DNA of 64,000 nucleotides from Pseudomonas bubulae (GCF_900618535.1 NZ_UYJA01000002.1:496001-560000), one strand, 5' to 3'; shown: positions 50,843-60,617, counted from the stretch's first letter. The notes: generated by a model not told the origin, from the sequence alone. Made by a program: numbers and translations.

Positions 50843-52879
50843 TTAGAACGTGGTGCGCAGGCCTACCTCGATACCGCGCCCCGGTGCGGGGGCGATGTCA
50901 CGTAAAATAGAACTGGCATAACGCACGGTCTGGTTGGTCAGGTTGTCGCCTTTGACAAACGCCAGCCACTGGCTGCTGCCCACATCGAAGTGATAACCGG
51001 CACTGGCGCCCAGAGTGGTGTAGCCATCAGTGCCCGATTCGTTGGCCGGCACACGGCCCTGATTGCTGGCATGTTCGACGTCAACCCGCGCTTGCCAGCG
51101 GTCCATTTCCCACAGCAAGCCGCTGCTCAGGCGCAGCGGGGCAATCCGCGGCAAGGCTTCGCCGGTGTCGAGGTTGGTGGCGCGGGTGTAGTCGCCCGAC
51201 AGTTCCAGTGCAAACTTGCCATAGGCACTTTCTCCGAGCTTCCAGTGATCCTTGGCCTCAAAGCCGGTGAAACGCGCCCTCACCCCGGAATAGGTGTATT
51301 CCGGAATGCCGTCGGCGTCTGGCTCGCCTTCGTCGTTCAGTGTACGACCTGTACCCAGCAGACCGATGTAATTGGAGAAGTGGCTGTAGAACACCCCGAT
51401 GCTGCCATTGTGGGTGCCATTGTCGAAGCGCAGAGCCAGGTCGCTGGATACGGCTTTTTCCTTCGACAGATTGGCGTTACCTACTTCATAGGTGCCGGTA
51501 GCGACGTGGGCGCCATTGGCGTACAGCTCGTAGAACGTTGGTGCGCGTTCGGTGTAGCCCAGGGTGGCCGCCAGCGACCAGATCGGGGTGAGGGTGAACA
51601 CGGCGCCTGAAGACAGGCTGCCCGCCGTGAAGCTCCTTGAACGGTCCGCCGCGGCAAAGCGCTCATTGCCCTTGGCGTCCGGGTCGACCACGGTGCGCTC
51701 AAGGCGCCCGCCGAGGCTCAGTTTGAGGCGCTCGGTGGCCTGCAGTTCTTCAAGCACAAACAGGGCGCCGCTGTTGGTGTCGGTTTGCGGTACGAAAGCT
51801 TCTTCACCAAGGGCCGAAAATTCGTTGCGATTGACCTGTGCGCCAATGACACCCTCAACCGGGCCGATTGGTACATGGCGGGCTTCAACGCGGGCTTCGT
51901 AGCCCTTGTTCTTGAACGTGGTGCCGACTTCGCCGCCCTCGATTTCGCGGTGCTCGTAATCGGTGTAGCCGGCATCTATTTTCAGCGAGCTGAACGGGCC
52001 TTGCAGGTTGCGGATTTCGGAGGCAAAGGCGTAGTGATCCTGCTTCATGCGGATGCGTACGTCCTGCTCGGCCGGTGAGCCGTAGTTGGCGTCGTAAGTG
52101 CTGTACGACAAGCCTGCGTAACCATCTTCCCAGGTGTAGGAGCCGCCCACGGCACCGCCGTCCTGCCGGCCATTGCTGTTACCCAGACGGCCTTTTTTCT
52201 CGTCACCGTCTTCGCTTTCGGGGGCATGACGGCTGCGGGCATAGCCGGGGATTTTCAGGTCGTTGAACTCGCGGGCGTTGGCATCCAGATGCAGGGCGAA
52301 GGTGCCATCACCGGCTTCCAGCTTGCCCGCGCTGCTGCGGGTGGTGTCGGCACCGCCGTAGCGCAGTTCGCCTGCCCCGTGAATGCCGTCGATGGCGGTA
52401 GTGGGGATACGGTTGTCGAAGGTGTTGACCACGCCGCCAATGGCGTTGCCGCCGTACAACAGGGCGGCAGGGCCGCGAACAATTTCGATTCGTTCGACGT
52501 TGACCGGGTCCAGCGGTACCGCGTGGTCATAAGACAGCGATGAGGCATCCAGAGCGCCGACGCCGTTGCGCAAGATGCGAATACGGTCGCCATCCAGGCC
52601 GCGAATGATCGGTCGGCTAGCGCCGGGGCCGAAGTAGGACGAAGACACGCCGGGTTGTTTGTTGAGGGTTTCGCCCAGGCTGCCTTGCTGATTAAGGGTC
52701 AGGTCGTCGCCTTCCAGTACCGTTGTGGGTGAGGCCAGCTGGGTGTTGCCCAAGGGGTTCCCGGTAATGACTTGCTGGGGCAGATCGAGGGCGTAGGCCG
52801 GGGAGGCGAGCAGCAGTGCGGTGGCGAGCGGCGTTAGACGAAGGCGACGCAAGTGACGCGGGAGTGCAGGGGAGGACAT
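50843..52879 (-). CDS. TonB-dependent zinc receptor (ZnuD-like)
   Basis: A 678 aa outer-membrane receptor. After a signal peptide (1-30), a TonB box-like region and plug domain (NKQPGVSSSYFGPGASRPII, GALDASSLSYDHAVPLDPVN, EIVRGPAALLYGGNAIGGVV) precede a 22-strand barrel ending EVGLRTTF. A loop has the metal-suited YARSRHAPESEDGDEKK segment. ZnuD proteins import zinc and are Zur-repressed, and a Zur-box-like palindrome lies at 52944-52960. The substrate call rests on that box and similarity. Confidence 0.88.
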   Translation of the reverse strand: MSSPALPRHLRRLRLTPLATALLLASPAYALDLPQQVITGNPLGNTQLASPTTVLEGDDLTLNQQGSLGETLNKQPGVSSSYFGPGASRPIIRGLDGDRIRILRNGVGALDASSLSYDHAVPLDPVNVERIEIVRGPAALLYGGNAIGGVVNTFDNRIPTTAIDGIHGAGELRYGGADTTRSSAGKLEAGDGTFALHLDANAREFNDLKIPGYARSRHAPESEDGDEKKGRLGNSNGRQDGGAVGGSYTWEDGYAGLSYSTYDANYGSPAEQDVRIRMKQDHYAFASEIRNLQGPFSSLKIDAGYTDYEHREIEGGEVGTTFKNKGYEARVEARHVPIGPVEGVIGAQVNRNEFSALGEEAFVPQTDTNSGALFVLEELQATERLKLSLGGRLERTVVDPDAKGNERFAAADRSRSFTAGSLSSGAVFTLTPIWSLAATLGYTERAPTFYELYANGAHVATGTYEVGNANLSKEKAVSSDLALRFDNGTHNGSIGVFYSHFSNYIGLLGTGRTLNDEGEPDADGIPEYTYSGVRARFTGFEAKDHWKLGESAYGKFALELSGDYTRATNLDTGEALPRIAPLRLSSGLLWEMDRWQARVDVEHASNQGRVPANESGTDGYTTLGASAGYHFDVGSSQWLAFVKGDNLTNQTVRYASSILRDIAPAPGRGIEVGLRTTF

Positions 52880-52941
52880 TACAAGTTCCTTGGCAGGGTG
52901 ACGAAAGAAAGCGGCGCTGAGCGCTCTTTGACTGGACAGGT

Positions 52942-52960
52942 ATGGTTACAATATAACATC
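52942..52960 (-). promoter_or_regulatory. Zur-box-like operator
   Basis: On the minus strand GATGTTATATTGTAACCAT is close to the Zur consensus (ATGTTATAnTATAACAT): arms GTTAT/GTAAC around an AT centre. It lies ~65-80 bases before the receptor ATG, where it would block its promoter. Confidence 0.75.
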
Positions 52961-53097
52961 ACTTTAATCTGTCAAAGCGGAACTTTCATTTCTGCCCCGG
53001 GACACGGCTAGACTGGTTGCTTGGCGAATGCACTTCCCCCTGAGCAGGTGCTCGGCTAAGGTGCGCGGCTTTCTCTCTTTTGCTTTAAAGGCCCGGC

Positions 53098-53328
53098 ATG
53101 ACTGAACCCAACAACAACCCATTGCACGGCGTGACGCTGGAACAGATCCTCACTGCGCTGGTGGCGCATTACCAGTGGCAGGGGCTGGCCGAGCGCATTG
53201 ATATTCGCTGCTTCAAGAGCGACCCGAGTATCAAGTCGAGTTTGACGTTCCTGCGCAAAACCCCTTGGGCGCGGGAAAAGGTCGAAAAGCTCTATGTGAA
53301 ATACGCCCGTACCAAGCGCGAGCTTTGA
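53098..53328 (+). CDS. VF530-family (DUF2132) small protein
   Basis: A 76 aa protein with the family pattern [20 protein letters not shown] and [29 protein letters not shown]530-type proteins fold as small alpha domains and are suspected to bind nucleic acid, but their role is not settled. Seven bases separate it from the next gene. Confidence 0.88.
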   Translation: MTEPNNNPLHGVTLEQILTALVAHYQWQGLAERIDIRCFKSDPSIKSSLTFLRKTPWAREKVEKLYVKYARTKREL

Positions 53329-53335
53329 TCGGCAC

Positions 53336-53977
53336 ATGAGTGCGTTGTCCAGGCACAGGCTCTGCCTGCTGCTGGCGATCCTGGGCTGGAGCGGCCTGGC
53401 GATTCAGCTTGAGCTGGTACTGTTCGCCCGCTGGCAGAGCGGTGCGAGTGTGGTGGGTGGGCTGGTGAGCTATTTCAGTTTTTTCACCATTTTGACCAAC
53501 ACCCTGGCCGCCAGCGTACTGACCTGTGCAGCCGATACCCCCCCGTCAAAAGCCAGGGCGTTTTTCTTGCAACCGTGGGTTAGCAGCGGCATTGCTGTCA
53601 GCATTATCGTGGTGGGAGCGGCGTATAGTCTGTTGCTGCGCCAACTCTGGCAGCCTGAAGGTCTGCAATGGCTAGCCAATGAGATATTGCATGACGTGAT
53701 GCCGGTGCTGTTTACGCTGTACTGGTGGTTTTACGTGCCCAAGGGGTTGTTGCGCGTGAGCCATATCGGACTCTGGATGCTGTATCCGCTGCTGTATTTC
53801 GCCTACATCCTGTTGCGTGGGCACCTGCTGGGTGTGTACCCGTATCCGTTTGTCGATGTCGAAAAACTGGGCTATTGGCAGACGTTTATCAATGCTGGCG
53901 GAATTCTGGCGGGGTTTGTGGCGGTGGCATTGGGGGTGGTGGCGGTGGATCGTCTCAGGGGGCGCAAGTACTTGTAG
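53336..53977 (+). CDS. Pr6Pr-family integral membrane protein
   Basis: A 213 aa protein with six hydrophobic helices. The conserved FSYFTILTN-like motif (VSYFSFFTILTNTLAA), HDVMPVLFTLYWWFYVPKG and YPYPFVDVEKLGY are typical of the Pr6Pr/FAR-17a-like family. Function in bacteria unknown. It follows the VF530 gene closely in one likely operon. Confidence 0.85.
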   Translation: MSALSRHRLCLLLAILGWSGLAIQLELVLFARWQSGASVVGGLVSYFSFFTILTNTLAASVLTCAADTPPSKARAFFLQPWVSSGIAVSIIVVGAAYSLLLRQLWQPEGLQWLANEILHDVMPVLFTLYWWFYVPKGLLRVSHIGLWMLYPLLYFAYILLRGHLLGVYPYPFVDVEKLGYWQTFINAGGILAGFVAVALGVVAVDRLRGRKYL

Positions 53978-54120
53978 CAGCTGCCGAAGGAACGAGGCTG
54001 CGTTCGGCTGCGAAGCAGTCGTATACACTGAGAACCGGGGTTAACTGGCTCAGCGTGGTGTCTGATATTGCGACGACTACGTCGCCGAACCCAGCCACGT
54101 TCCTTCGGCAGCTGCTACGG
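53973..54120. repeat. MITE-like palindromic element, copy 2
   Basis: A 148-base element with ends GTAGCAGCTGCCGAAGGAAC and the exact complement, matching the ends of 7820-7958 while the centre differs. Its left end overlaps the last codons of the Pr6Pr gene (stop 53975-53977), so insertion set the present C-terminus. Confidence 0.8.
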
Positions 54121-54133
54121 GGTGTAGGAGCAA

Positions 54134-54916
54134 TTACTCTTCGGTACTGCCATCCAGGCGCCAGTAGCCCACAGCCTTGACGAATTCTTCGTTCAGGCCG
54201 TGGGTGTCCAGCAGCACTCGGCGCACTTTGCGCGACAGCGCGCTTTCGGTGGCCACCCAGGTGTACAGCGCACCTTCGGGGATGCTCAATGCTTCGACGG
54301 TTTTAAGCAGGTCCTCGCCCGGTACATCACGGTGTACCCAGATCACGTCAACCGCTGCGGCGCTGTGCAGGGGTTGTTCTTCAAGCGCGTTTTCGACCTC
54401 GATCACCACCAGGGCACGGCGGTTGGCAGGCAGCTCTTCAAGGCGCCGGGCAATGGCCGGCAGCGCGGTTTCGTCACCGATCAGCAGGTAGCTGTCAAAG
54501 ATGTCCGGTACTACCATCGAACCGCGCGGCCCGCCGATATGCAGATACTGCCCGGGCGTGGCCTGGGCGGCCCAAGTGGCTGCCGGGCCGTCACCGTGCA
54601 GGACAAAATCGATGTCCAGCTCAAAGGTGTTCAAGTCAAAACGGCGTGGGGTGTAGTCGCGCATCGGCGGCATTCCACCTTTTTGCCCGGCGCTCAGTTC
54701 CAGGGTTTCCAGCGCTGCCTGTTCTTCGGCGGTCTGCGGAAAAAACAGCTTTACATGGTCATCGCTGCCCAGGCTGACAAACCCCGTCAGCTGTGGGCCT
54801 CCCACGGTAATTCGGCGCATGCGCGGGGTCAGGTCGACCACGCGCAGCACTTCGAGTTTACGACGTTTGATTTCATGCATGACCCGGTGAATGGTCTGGG
54901 GTGTGGCAGCATTCAT
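54134..54916 (-). CDS. Siderophore-interacting ferric reductase (YqjH/ViuB family)
   Basis: A 260 aa flavin-dependent reductase that releases iron from ferric siderophores in the cytoplasm. The FAD domain (~20-140) has RDYTPRRFD and the NADPH-like SIP domain (~150-255) has IGDETALPAIARRLEELPA and AVGYWRLDG, both family signatures. Its ATG overlaps the PadR regulator stop by ATGA, so both are co-translated. In E. coli the equivalent yqjH and yqjI are divergent instead. Confidence 0.93.
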   Translation of the reverse strand: MNAATPQTIHRVMHEIKRRKLEVLRVVDLTPRMRRITVGGPQLTGFVSLGSDDHVKLFFPQTAEEQAALETLELSAGQKGGMPPMRDYTPRRFDLNTFELDIDFVLHGDGPAATWAAQATPGQYLHIGGPRGSMVVPDIFDSYLLIGDETALPAIARRLEELPANRRALVVIEVENALEEQPLHSAAAVDVIWVHRDVPGEDLLKTVEALSIPEGALYTWVATESALSRKVRRVLLDTHGLNEEFVKAVGYWRLDGSTEE

Positions 54917-55491
54917 TCAGCGTTCTCCTGCGCAGGCTGGGCAGATACAGGGCCATCGACGATGGCTTTGGCGGTGTTGTTGAGCAAGTCGCGTACCCGC
55001 AGGATTTCTGCCGGGCTCCAGCGACCGTGGTGCATTTGTAGGGCATGGCGCAGGTTGTGCACCGCCTCGTGAATCTCGGCCGGGCGATCATGGCCGCGCA
55101 GTGAGCGCTTGCTGACGTCGATGCGCATCCGCACGCCATCGAGTGCTACCGCCTGATCGGTCAGGTACTGGCGACCGGCATCGGTCACGGTATAGCGTTT
55201 TTTTCCGCCTTCGGCGTCGCCCTGAATCAGCTCGCTCTCTTCAAGGAAGGTCAGCGTGGGGTAGATCACGCCAGGGCTGGGGCTGTAGGCACCGTCGAAC
55301 AAACCTTCGATCTGGCGGATCAGGTCGTAGCCGTGGCAGGGCTGCTCGGCGATCAGCGCCAACAGCAATAACTTCAGATCGCCCGGGGCAAAAACCCGGG
55401 GGCCGCGGCCACCGCGTTCGCGACCGGGGCGTTTCTCGAAGCCGTCTTGACCCGCGCCATGTTCGCGGTGATGGGGATGATGGTCTCTCAT
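54913..55491 (-). CDS. PadR-family regulator with His-rich N-terminus (YqjI-like)
   Basis: A 192 aa winged-helix repressor. The N-terminus MRDHHPHHREHGAG is His-rich, as in YqjI, where it binds nickel or iron. The PadR domain (~38-115) shows LKLLLLALIAEQPCHGYDLI and SPSPGVIYPTLTFLEESELI. The C-terminal ~70 residues are helical dimerisation. It leads the operon with the iron reductase and probably represses it. Two overlapping palindromes lie just upstream. Confidence 0.9.
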   Translation of the reverse strand: MRDHHPHHREHGAGQDGFEKRPGRERGGRGPRVFAPGDLKLLLLALIAEQPCHGYDLIRQIEGLFDGAYSPSPGVIYPTLTFLEESELIQGDAEGGKKRYTVTDAGRQYLTDQAVALDGVRMRIDVSKRSLRGHDRPAEIHEAVHNLRHALQMHHGRWSPAEILRVRDLLNNTAKAIVDGPVSAQPAQENAE

Positions 55492-55511
55492 TGTCTTTTC
55501 GCTCTCTCATT

Positions 55512-55541
55512 AAGTTAGATATAACTTAAGATATATCTTAA
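55512..55541. promoter_or_regulatory. Overlapping palindromes upstream of padR
   Basis: AAGTTA-GATA-TAACTT (55512-55527) and TTAAGATATATCTTAA (55526-55541, a perfect 16-base palindrome) share two bases and lie 21-50 bases before the regulator ATG. The ATAT-rich dyads resemble PadR operators, so autoregulation is likely. Confidence 0.72.
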
Positions 55542-55604
55542 GGAATGTAAAAACCCAGTCGACGAACGGTAATGATTCTCAATGGGAGTGCTCCCACAGC
55601 TTGG

Positions 55605-58600
55605 CTATTTCGCTGCGGTTTGTACTGGCGCAGGTGCCAGACACAAGGTGTTGGTGCCTGGTTGCAGATACGGCGTAAGGATCGGTGCCATGCCCTTGAG
55701 CACTTGCACCGGCAGTGCCGAGGTGAATTTGAAAGCCTCGGCCGAGCGTCCGGGAACGAACGCAGTCAAGGTGCCGAAGTGATGCTCGCCGATATAAAAC
55801 ACGAAGGTCGCCGTGCGATTGATCGACTTGGAGCTAAGGATACGTCCGCCAGCACCCATGCTTTCGATGCGGTTGTCGCCGGTGCCGGTCTTGCCGCCCA
55901 TGGCCAGGGGTGTGCCGTCGTCGAGCTTGAAACTGCCCGATACCCGTCGCGCCGTACCGGCATCCACCACTTGCGACAGGGCTTCGCGCAGTGCCGTGGC
56001 TACTTCGCTGGGCATGACCCTTACGCCTGCGTCAGGGTCGTTGACCAGGCGGGTTTCATAGGGAGTATCTGCGGCGAAATGCAGGGTATCAATGCGTAAT
56101 ACCGGCAAACGTACGCCATCGTTAAGGATAATGCCCATCAGCTCGGAAAGTGCCGCCGGGCGATCCCCCGAACTGCCCAGTGCGGTGGCGAGAGACGGCA
56201 CCAGGTGGTCGAAGGGGTAGCCGACTTTTTGCCAGCGCTGATGGATATCAAGGAAGGCTTCGATCTCCAGCATGGTGCGGATGCGGCTGTCGCGGGCGCT
56301 CTTGTGCCGGCTTTTAAACAGCCAGCTGTAAACTTCCTGACGCTCATGTTCGCTGGCGTCGACAGCTTGCTGGAAGGTGGCCTGCGGGTTATTGAGCAAA
56401 TACCCCAGTAACCACAGATCCAGCGGGTGGACTTTGGCGATATAGCCCTGGTCAGGCAGGTTGTAAGCGCCGGGGCCATAGCCTTGGTACAACTTGTCCA
56501 GACGCTCGTCGGTGATCTTGTCGTTAGTCAGATGCGAGCGCACGAAGCGGTTGAAGGTAGCCTGATCGGCATGGGGGAACAGGTAACGATGCACTGCCGA
56601 CATGCGAATGGCGGTGGGGTGCATGCTGTCCAAGAAGGTATCAAGGCGGGCCTTTGAGTCTTTCCCGCGGTATTTTTTCCAGAACTTAAGCATGAAGGTG
56701 GTGCCTTCGCGGTCGGCGAAACGACTGAGGTATTCCTGGCGCATCGGGTTGCTGTCGTCACTGAGCAGGTCCGCGTTATTGCTCGGCGACTGATAGCTGG
56801 TGTAGCGCACCACGTCGCGCATCAGGCGCACAAAGGGGAGGTTGATCGACTCACGGATCGAATCGCGCAGCGTCGCGATGCGGTTGTTGTCCTGGCTGCG
56901 AAAGTTGTGGAAGTGATGCATACCGCCACCGGTAAAAAAGCCTTCGCCGGGGTTGGCCGAGTACTGACGGTTGAGTGCGGCATCCAGCATGGGTGTCAGT
57001 TGTGCACCAGGATTTTCGATCAGGTACGCCAGTGCCCAGCGGGTCAGCGGATCCTGGTGGGTGATGGGGATTTTTTTCAGCGTCGTGCCAGGCTGGCCGC
57101 CGTAACGGTCATGCAGCTCGGCAATGATCTGCAGATAGGTGGTCAACACCCGCAGTTTGGCGGTGGAGCCCAGTTCCAGTTTGCTGCCTTCATTTATATC
57201 GAAGGGCTGGTCGGTGCTGTCGGTCTGTACCCGGGCGCGGGCGCCGTCCGGCGTAAGTTCAAACAGGGTGAAGCTGTAGCGCACTTGCGCGGTACTGGTG
57301 GGCGTTAGCAGGTAGGGGCCGAGCAGGCCGATTTTGCCGGCAAATGCCGGGTTTGCCAGCTGGCGCAGGTAGTCACTGACCTGGCCCTGCAAGTCGCCCT
57401 GCAAGGTGCTGGTGGCAGACAGGTCCAGGCGGTCGAGGTCATACAGCGGGCGTTTGAGCAGCACCGAAAGGCGGCTGCGGGCTACGCTGATGCCCTTGTT
57501 GGTTTCATTCGGTTGCAGGGTTGGCGCCTGCGCCCAGTCGCGGTAAGTCACGCGGCTGGCCAGCGCGGCGGCGGTCAGGGCCGGGTTGATCACATTGTTC
57601 TGCGCCAGCAGGCGGATATGGCTGTCGGTCAGTTGCGCGAGCTCATCACGGCCCTTGGCCAGGTAGTGTGAGGGCCGACGTTGGGCGATCATCAGCGACA
57701 GCACTTCACGCAGGGCCAGGCCTCTTGATGCGAGGCTTTTTGGGTCAGTGGCGGTACTGCTCAGTTGCTGGTTGATCTGATTGAAATCGGCGCCGTACCA
57801 CACCCGCAACCCTTCGGCCATGCCGTGAACCTCGCCGTGGCCAGGCACCGCCGACAGTGGCACGCTGTTGAGGTAATCACGCACCACCTTTTGCCGGGCT
57901 GGCAGGGTTTGCGGGCCGTTCTGATAGGCACGCACGCTGGCAGAAACCATCTGGCGCAATTTTTCGCCGCCTGAGAGCGTCAGCCCATCGGGAGAGTGCC
58001 GATACTTTTCCAGTTGGGTGGCCAGGGTACTGCCGCCCGCAGATTGCCCCGGCAAGTGCAGCAGTTTTGCAGCCTGGGAGTAGGCCGCCATGGCAAAGCG
58101 CGGCCAGTCCACGGCAGGGTTGGCCTGGGGTTCATCAGGGTTGAGCAGGTTGCGGTTTTCGATAAACAGCAAACTGTGAACCACCAGCGGGGGGATGCTT
58201 GCAAAGCTGGGATACAACTGCTGCGGGTACTTGTACTGATAAAGCGAACTGCCAGCGCAGTCGGTGATCGAGAGTCCGGTCTGAATTTTTTCTGAATAGG
58301 GTACGAAAAACCCTTTCTCGCTATAGCTCAAGAGCGCTGGTGAAAAGCGGCTTTGTTGAGTAATGACGTAATCACGTTTTTGAAGGCGTGCCAGAAAGTC
58401 GCCCAGTGCGCTGTAACCCAAGCGTTTATCGAAAGGGCCTGCGCCGGGATAAAGCATCGCGTTGCTGGGCCCTTCGTGCATCGAATAGCTGAGCGACGCA
58501 GCAAAACGGCTGAACTCGCGGGCTTGCAACTTGGAACTGCGCACCTCCTGGGCCATCACAAACCACAGCACAACCAGGACGGCCAGCACCCCAAGCCCGA

Positions 58601-58715
58601 GCACAAACCATCCATAACGCCTGGGCTCAGGAGGTTGTGGCGCAGGTGCGGCATCGTCCGTTACAGCTGATGACACACTCGTCTTGCTGGAGTTGGAGTT
58701 CCACAGTACGCCCAT
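55605..58715 (-). CDS. Large bifunctional penicillin-binding protein (GT51 plus transpeptidase-like)
   Basis: A 1036 aa protein with a cytoplasmic Pro-rich tail, one membrane anchor (~35-57) and a large periplasmic part. The GT51 domain (~170-340) has FIENRNLL with the expected catalytic Glu and GGSTLATQLEKY. The penicillin-binding domain (~480-1010) has the SxxK motif in LGSTAKLR and the KTG motif in MGGKTGTGD. It would polymerise and cross-link peptidoglycan. The size and central region differ from PBP1a/PBP1b, so it is a third class A-type enzyme. Monocistronic. Confidence 0.88.
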   Translation of the reverse strand: MGVLWNSNSSKTSVSSAVTDDAAPAPQPPEPRRYGWFVLGLGVLAVLVVLWFVMAQEVRSSKLQAREFSRFAASLSYSMHEGPSNAMLYPGAGPFDKRLGYSALGDFLARLQKRDYVITQQSRFSPALLSYSEKGFFVPYSEKIQTGLSITDCAGSSLYQYKYPQQLYPSFASIPPLVVHSLLFIENRNLLNPDEPQANPAVDWPRFAMAAYSQAAKLLHLPGQSAGGSTLATQLEKYRHSPDGLTLSGGEKLRQMVSASVRAYQNGPQTLPARQKVVRDYLNSVPLSAVPGHGEVHGMAEGLRVWYGADFNQINQQLSSTATDPKSLASRGLALREVLSLMIAQRRPSHYLAKGRDELAQLTDSHIRLLAQNNVINPALTAAALASRVTYRDWAQAPTLQPNETNKGISVARSRLSVLLKRPLYDLDRLDLSATSTLQGDLQGQVSDYLRQLANPAFAGKIGLLGPYLLTPTSTAQVRYSFTLFELTPDGARARVQTDSTDQPFDINEGSKLELGSTAKLRVLTTYLQIIAELHDRYGGQPGTTLKKIPITHQDPLTRWALAYLIENPGAQLTPMLDAALNRQYSANPGEGFFTGGGMHHFHNFRSQDNNRIATLRDSIRESINLPFVRLMRDVVRYTSYQSPSNNADLLSDDSNPMRQEYLSRFADREGTTFMLKFWKKYRGKDSKARLDTFLDSMHPTAIRMSAVHRYLFPHADQATFNRFVRSHLTNDKITDERLDKLYQGYGPGAYNLPDQGYIAKVHPLDLWLLGYLLNNPQATFQQAVDASEHERQEVYSWLFKSRHKSARDSRIRTMLEIEAFLDIHQRWQKVGYPFDHLVPSLATALGSSGDRPAALSELMGIILNDGVRLPVLRIDTLHFAADTPYETRLVNDPDAGVRVMPSEVATALREALSQVVDAGTARRVSGSFKLDDGTPLAMGGKTGTGDNRIESMGAGGRILSSKSINRTATFVFYIGEHHFGTLTAFVPGRSAEAFKFTSALPVQVLKGMAPILTPYLQPGTNTLCLAPAPVQTAAK

Positions 58716-59110
58716 AGTCGACAGATCCAGGTACGCATATTGGTTGCGCTTGATAGAAGCGTAGACGCTGGCAGATTCAGGTGAAAAATTTGTGAGGCTT
58801 ATCTGGTGTTTCTATAGGCACGGTCTGCTGAATGGCTCTCATAAATCCAGGGTCGGGATGCATCCACAACGTGGCTTACCCATGTAAGTGCAGGAATAGA
58901 GCCTTTGCGGCAGGTAAATAGGTCCTAGGTAGGGGCATGACTGTGCACCAACGCTGTGCAATACTCGCCGCCGATCTCAGCAGGGCATTTCTCTTTTGAC
59001 CTACCGACCTACAAGGTCCAGGCCGGTCAGGGGGGCAAGACAGCTAACCCGCCCGTCTTTTCGAACGCTCTGTTGATGGATACCCAATAACAATACGAGG
59101 TTGTACTTTT
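58716..59110. other. Intergenic region without a recognised gene
   Basis: About 395 bases between divergent genes. I see no frame, RNA or clear palindrome that I can support apart from a small GACCTACAAGGTC dyad near 59006. Promoters for both genes must lie here. Confidence 0.4.
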
Positions 59111-60517
59111 ATGCCAGTCGGCAACCACCAGCCCCACGCAGATAGCGTGCAGGGCGGTCCACTCAAACGCGAACTGGGCGAGCGCCACATTCGCCTGATG
59201 GCGCTTGGTGCCTGTATCGGCGTAGGCCTGTTCCTGGGCTCGGCCAAAGCAATCGAAATGGCCGGACCGGCCATCATGCTGTCCTACATCATCGGCGGCC
59301 TGGCCATTTTGGTGATCATGCGTGCACTGGGCGAAATGGCCGTGCACAACCCGGTAGCCGGTTCGTTCAGCCGCTACGCGCAGGACTACCTCGGCCCGTT
59401 GGCCGGGTTTCTGACCGGCTGGAACTACTGGTTCCTGTGGCTGGTGACCTGTGTCGCGGAAATCACCGCCGTGGCGGTGTACATGGGCATCTGGTTCCCC
59501 GATGTACCGCGCTGGATCTGGGCCCTGGCGGCGCTGATCAGCATGGGCTCGATCAACCTGATCGCGGTCAAGGCGTTTGGCGAGTTCGAGTTCTGGTTTG
59601 CCCTGATCAAGATCGTCACCATCATTGCGATGGTCTTCGGCGGTATCGGCATTATCGCGTTCGGCTTCGGCAATAACGGAGTCGCTCTGGGTATTTCCAA
59701 CCTCTGGGCTCACGGTGGTTTTTTGCCCAACGGGATCCAGGGCGTATTGATGTCCTTGCAGATGGTGATGTTCGCCTACCTGGGCGTCGAGATGATCGGC
59801 CTGACTGCCGGCGAAGCCAAGAACCCGCAAAAGACCATTCCGAGTGCGATTGGCTCGGTGTTCTGGCGCATTCTGCTGTTCTACGTCGGCGCACTGTTCG
59901 TGATTCTGTCCATCTACCCATGGAACGAAATCGGCACCTCGGGCAGCCCGTTTGTAATGACCTTTGAACGTCTGGGCATCAAGACGGCAGCAGGCATTAT
60001 CAACTTTGTGGTGATTACTGCGGCATTGTCGTCGTGCAACGGCGGCATTTTCAGCACCGGTCGCATGCTCTACAGCCTGGCGCAAAACGGCCAGGCCCCG
60101 GCCAACTTCGCCACCACTGCGAAAAACGGTGTGCCGCGTCAGGCGTTGCTGCTGTCGATTGCCGTGCTGCTGCTGGGGGTTGTGCTCAACTATATGGCGC
60201 CGGAGAAGGTGTTTGTCTGGGTGACGGCCATTGCCACCTTTGGCGCAATCTGGACCTGGTTGATGATCCTGCTGGCGCAACTGCGCTTTCGCAAGAGTCT
60301 GAGCCCGCAGGAAGCGGCAGCCCTGAAGTACCGTATGTGGTTGTACCCGTACAGCTCTTACGCGGCATTGGGGTTCTTGTTTATGGTGGTCGGGTTGATG
60401 GCCTACTTCGAAGAAACCCGAATCGCACTGTTTGTAGGCCCAGCCTTCCTGATCCTGCTGACCGTGCTGTTCTATGTGTTCAAGCTGCAGCCTACGCAGC
60501 GCACGCAGACTCACTGA
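59111..60517 (+). CDS. AAT-family amino-acid permease
   Basis: A 468 aa proton-coupled permease with 12 membrane helices. The family signature is clear at the N-terminus: LKRELGERHIRLMALGACIG then VGLFLGSAKAIEMAGPAI and LGEMAVHNPVAGSFSRYA. It resembles ProY/GabP/D-Ala-Ser permeases; the substrate cannot be read from sequence. Start ATG 59111 has GAGG upstream. Closed by a REP pair. Confidence 0.92.
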   Translation: MPVGNHQPHADSVQGGPLKRELGERHIRLMALGACIGVGLFLGSAKAIEMAGPAIMLSYIIGGLAILVIMRALGEMAVHNPVAGSFSRYAQDYLGPLAGFLTGWNYWFLWLVTCVAEITAVAVYMGIWFPDVPRWIWALAALISMGSINLIAVKAFGEFEFWFALIKIVTIIAMVFGGIGIIAFGFGNNGVALGISNLWAHGGFLPNGIQGVLMSLQMVMFAYLGVEMIGLTAGEAKNPQKTIPSAIGSVFWRILLFYVGALFVILSIYPWNEIGTSGSPFVMTFERLGIKTAAGIINFVVITAALSSCNGGIFSTGRMLYSLAQNGQAPANFATTAKNGVPRQALLLSIAVLLLGVVLNYMAPEKVFVWVTAIATFGAIWTWLMILLAQLRFRKSLSPQEAAALKYRMWLYPYSSYAALGFLFMVVGLMAYFEETRIALFVGPAFLILLTVLFYVFKLQPTQRTQTH

Positions 60518-60520
60518 CAA

Positions 60521-60607
60521 TGTGGGAGCGGGCTTGCTCGCGATAAAAGCACCTCGGTTGGTCAGACCAACCGCGGCGTTCCCATCGCGAGCAAGCCCGC
60601 TCCCACA
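60521..60607. repeat. Paired REP palindrome
   Basis: TGTGGGAGCGGGCTTGCTCG and its inverted partner ending GCCCGCTCCCACA, with an inner CGGTTGGTC/GACCAACCG stem. It lies between convergent permease and opgC. Confidence 0.93.
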
Positions 60608-60617
60608 ACAGCTTTCG

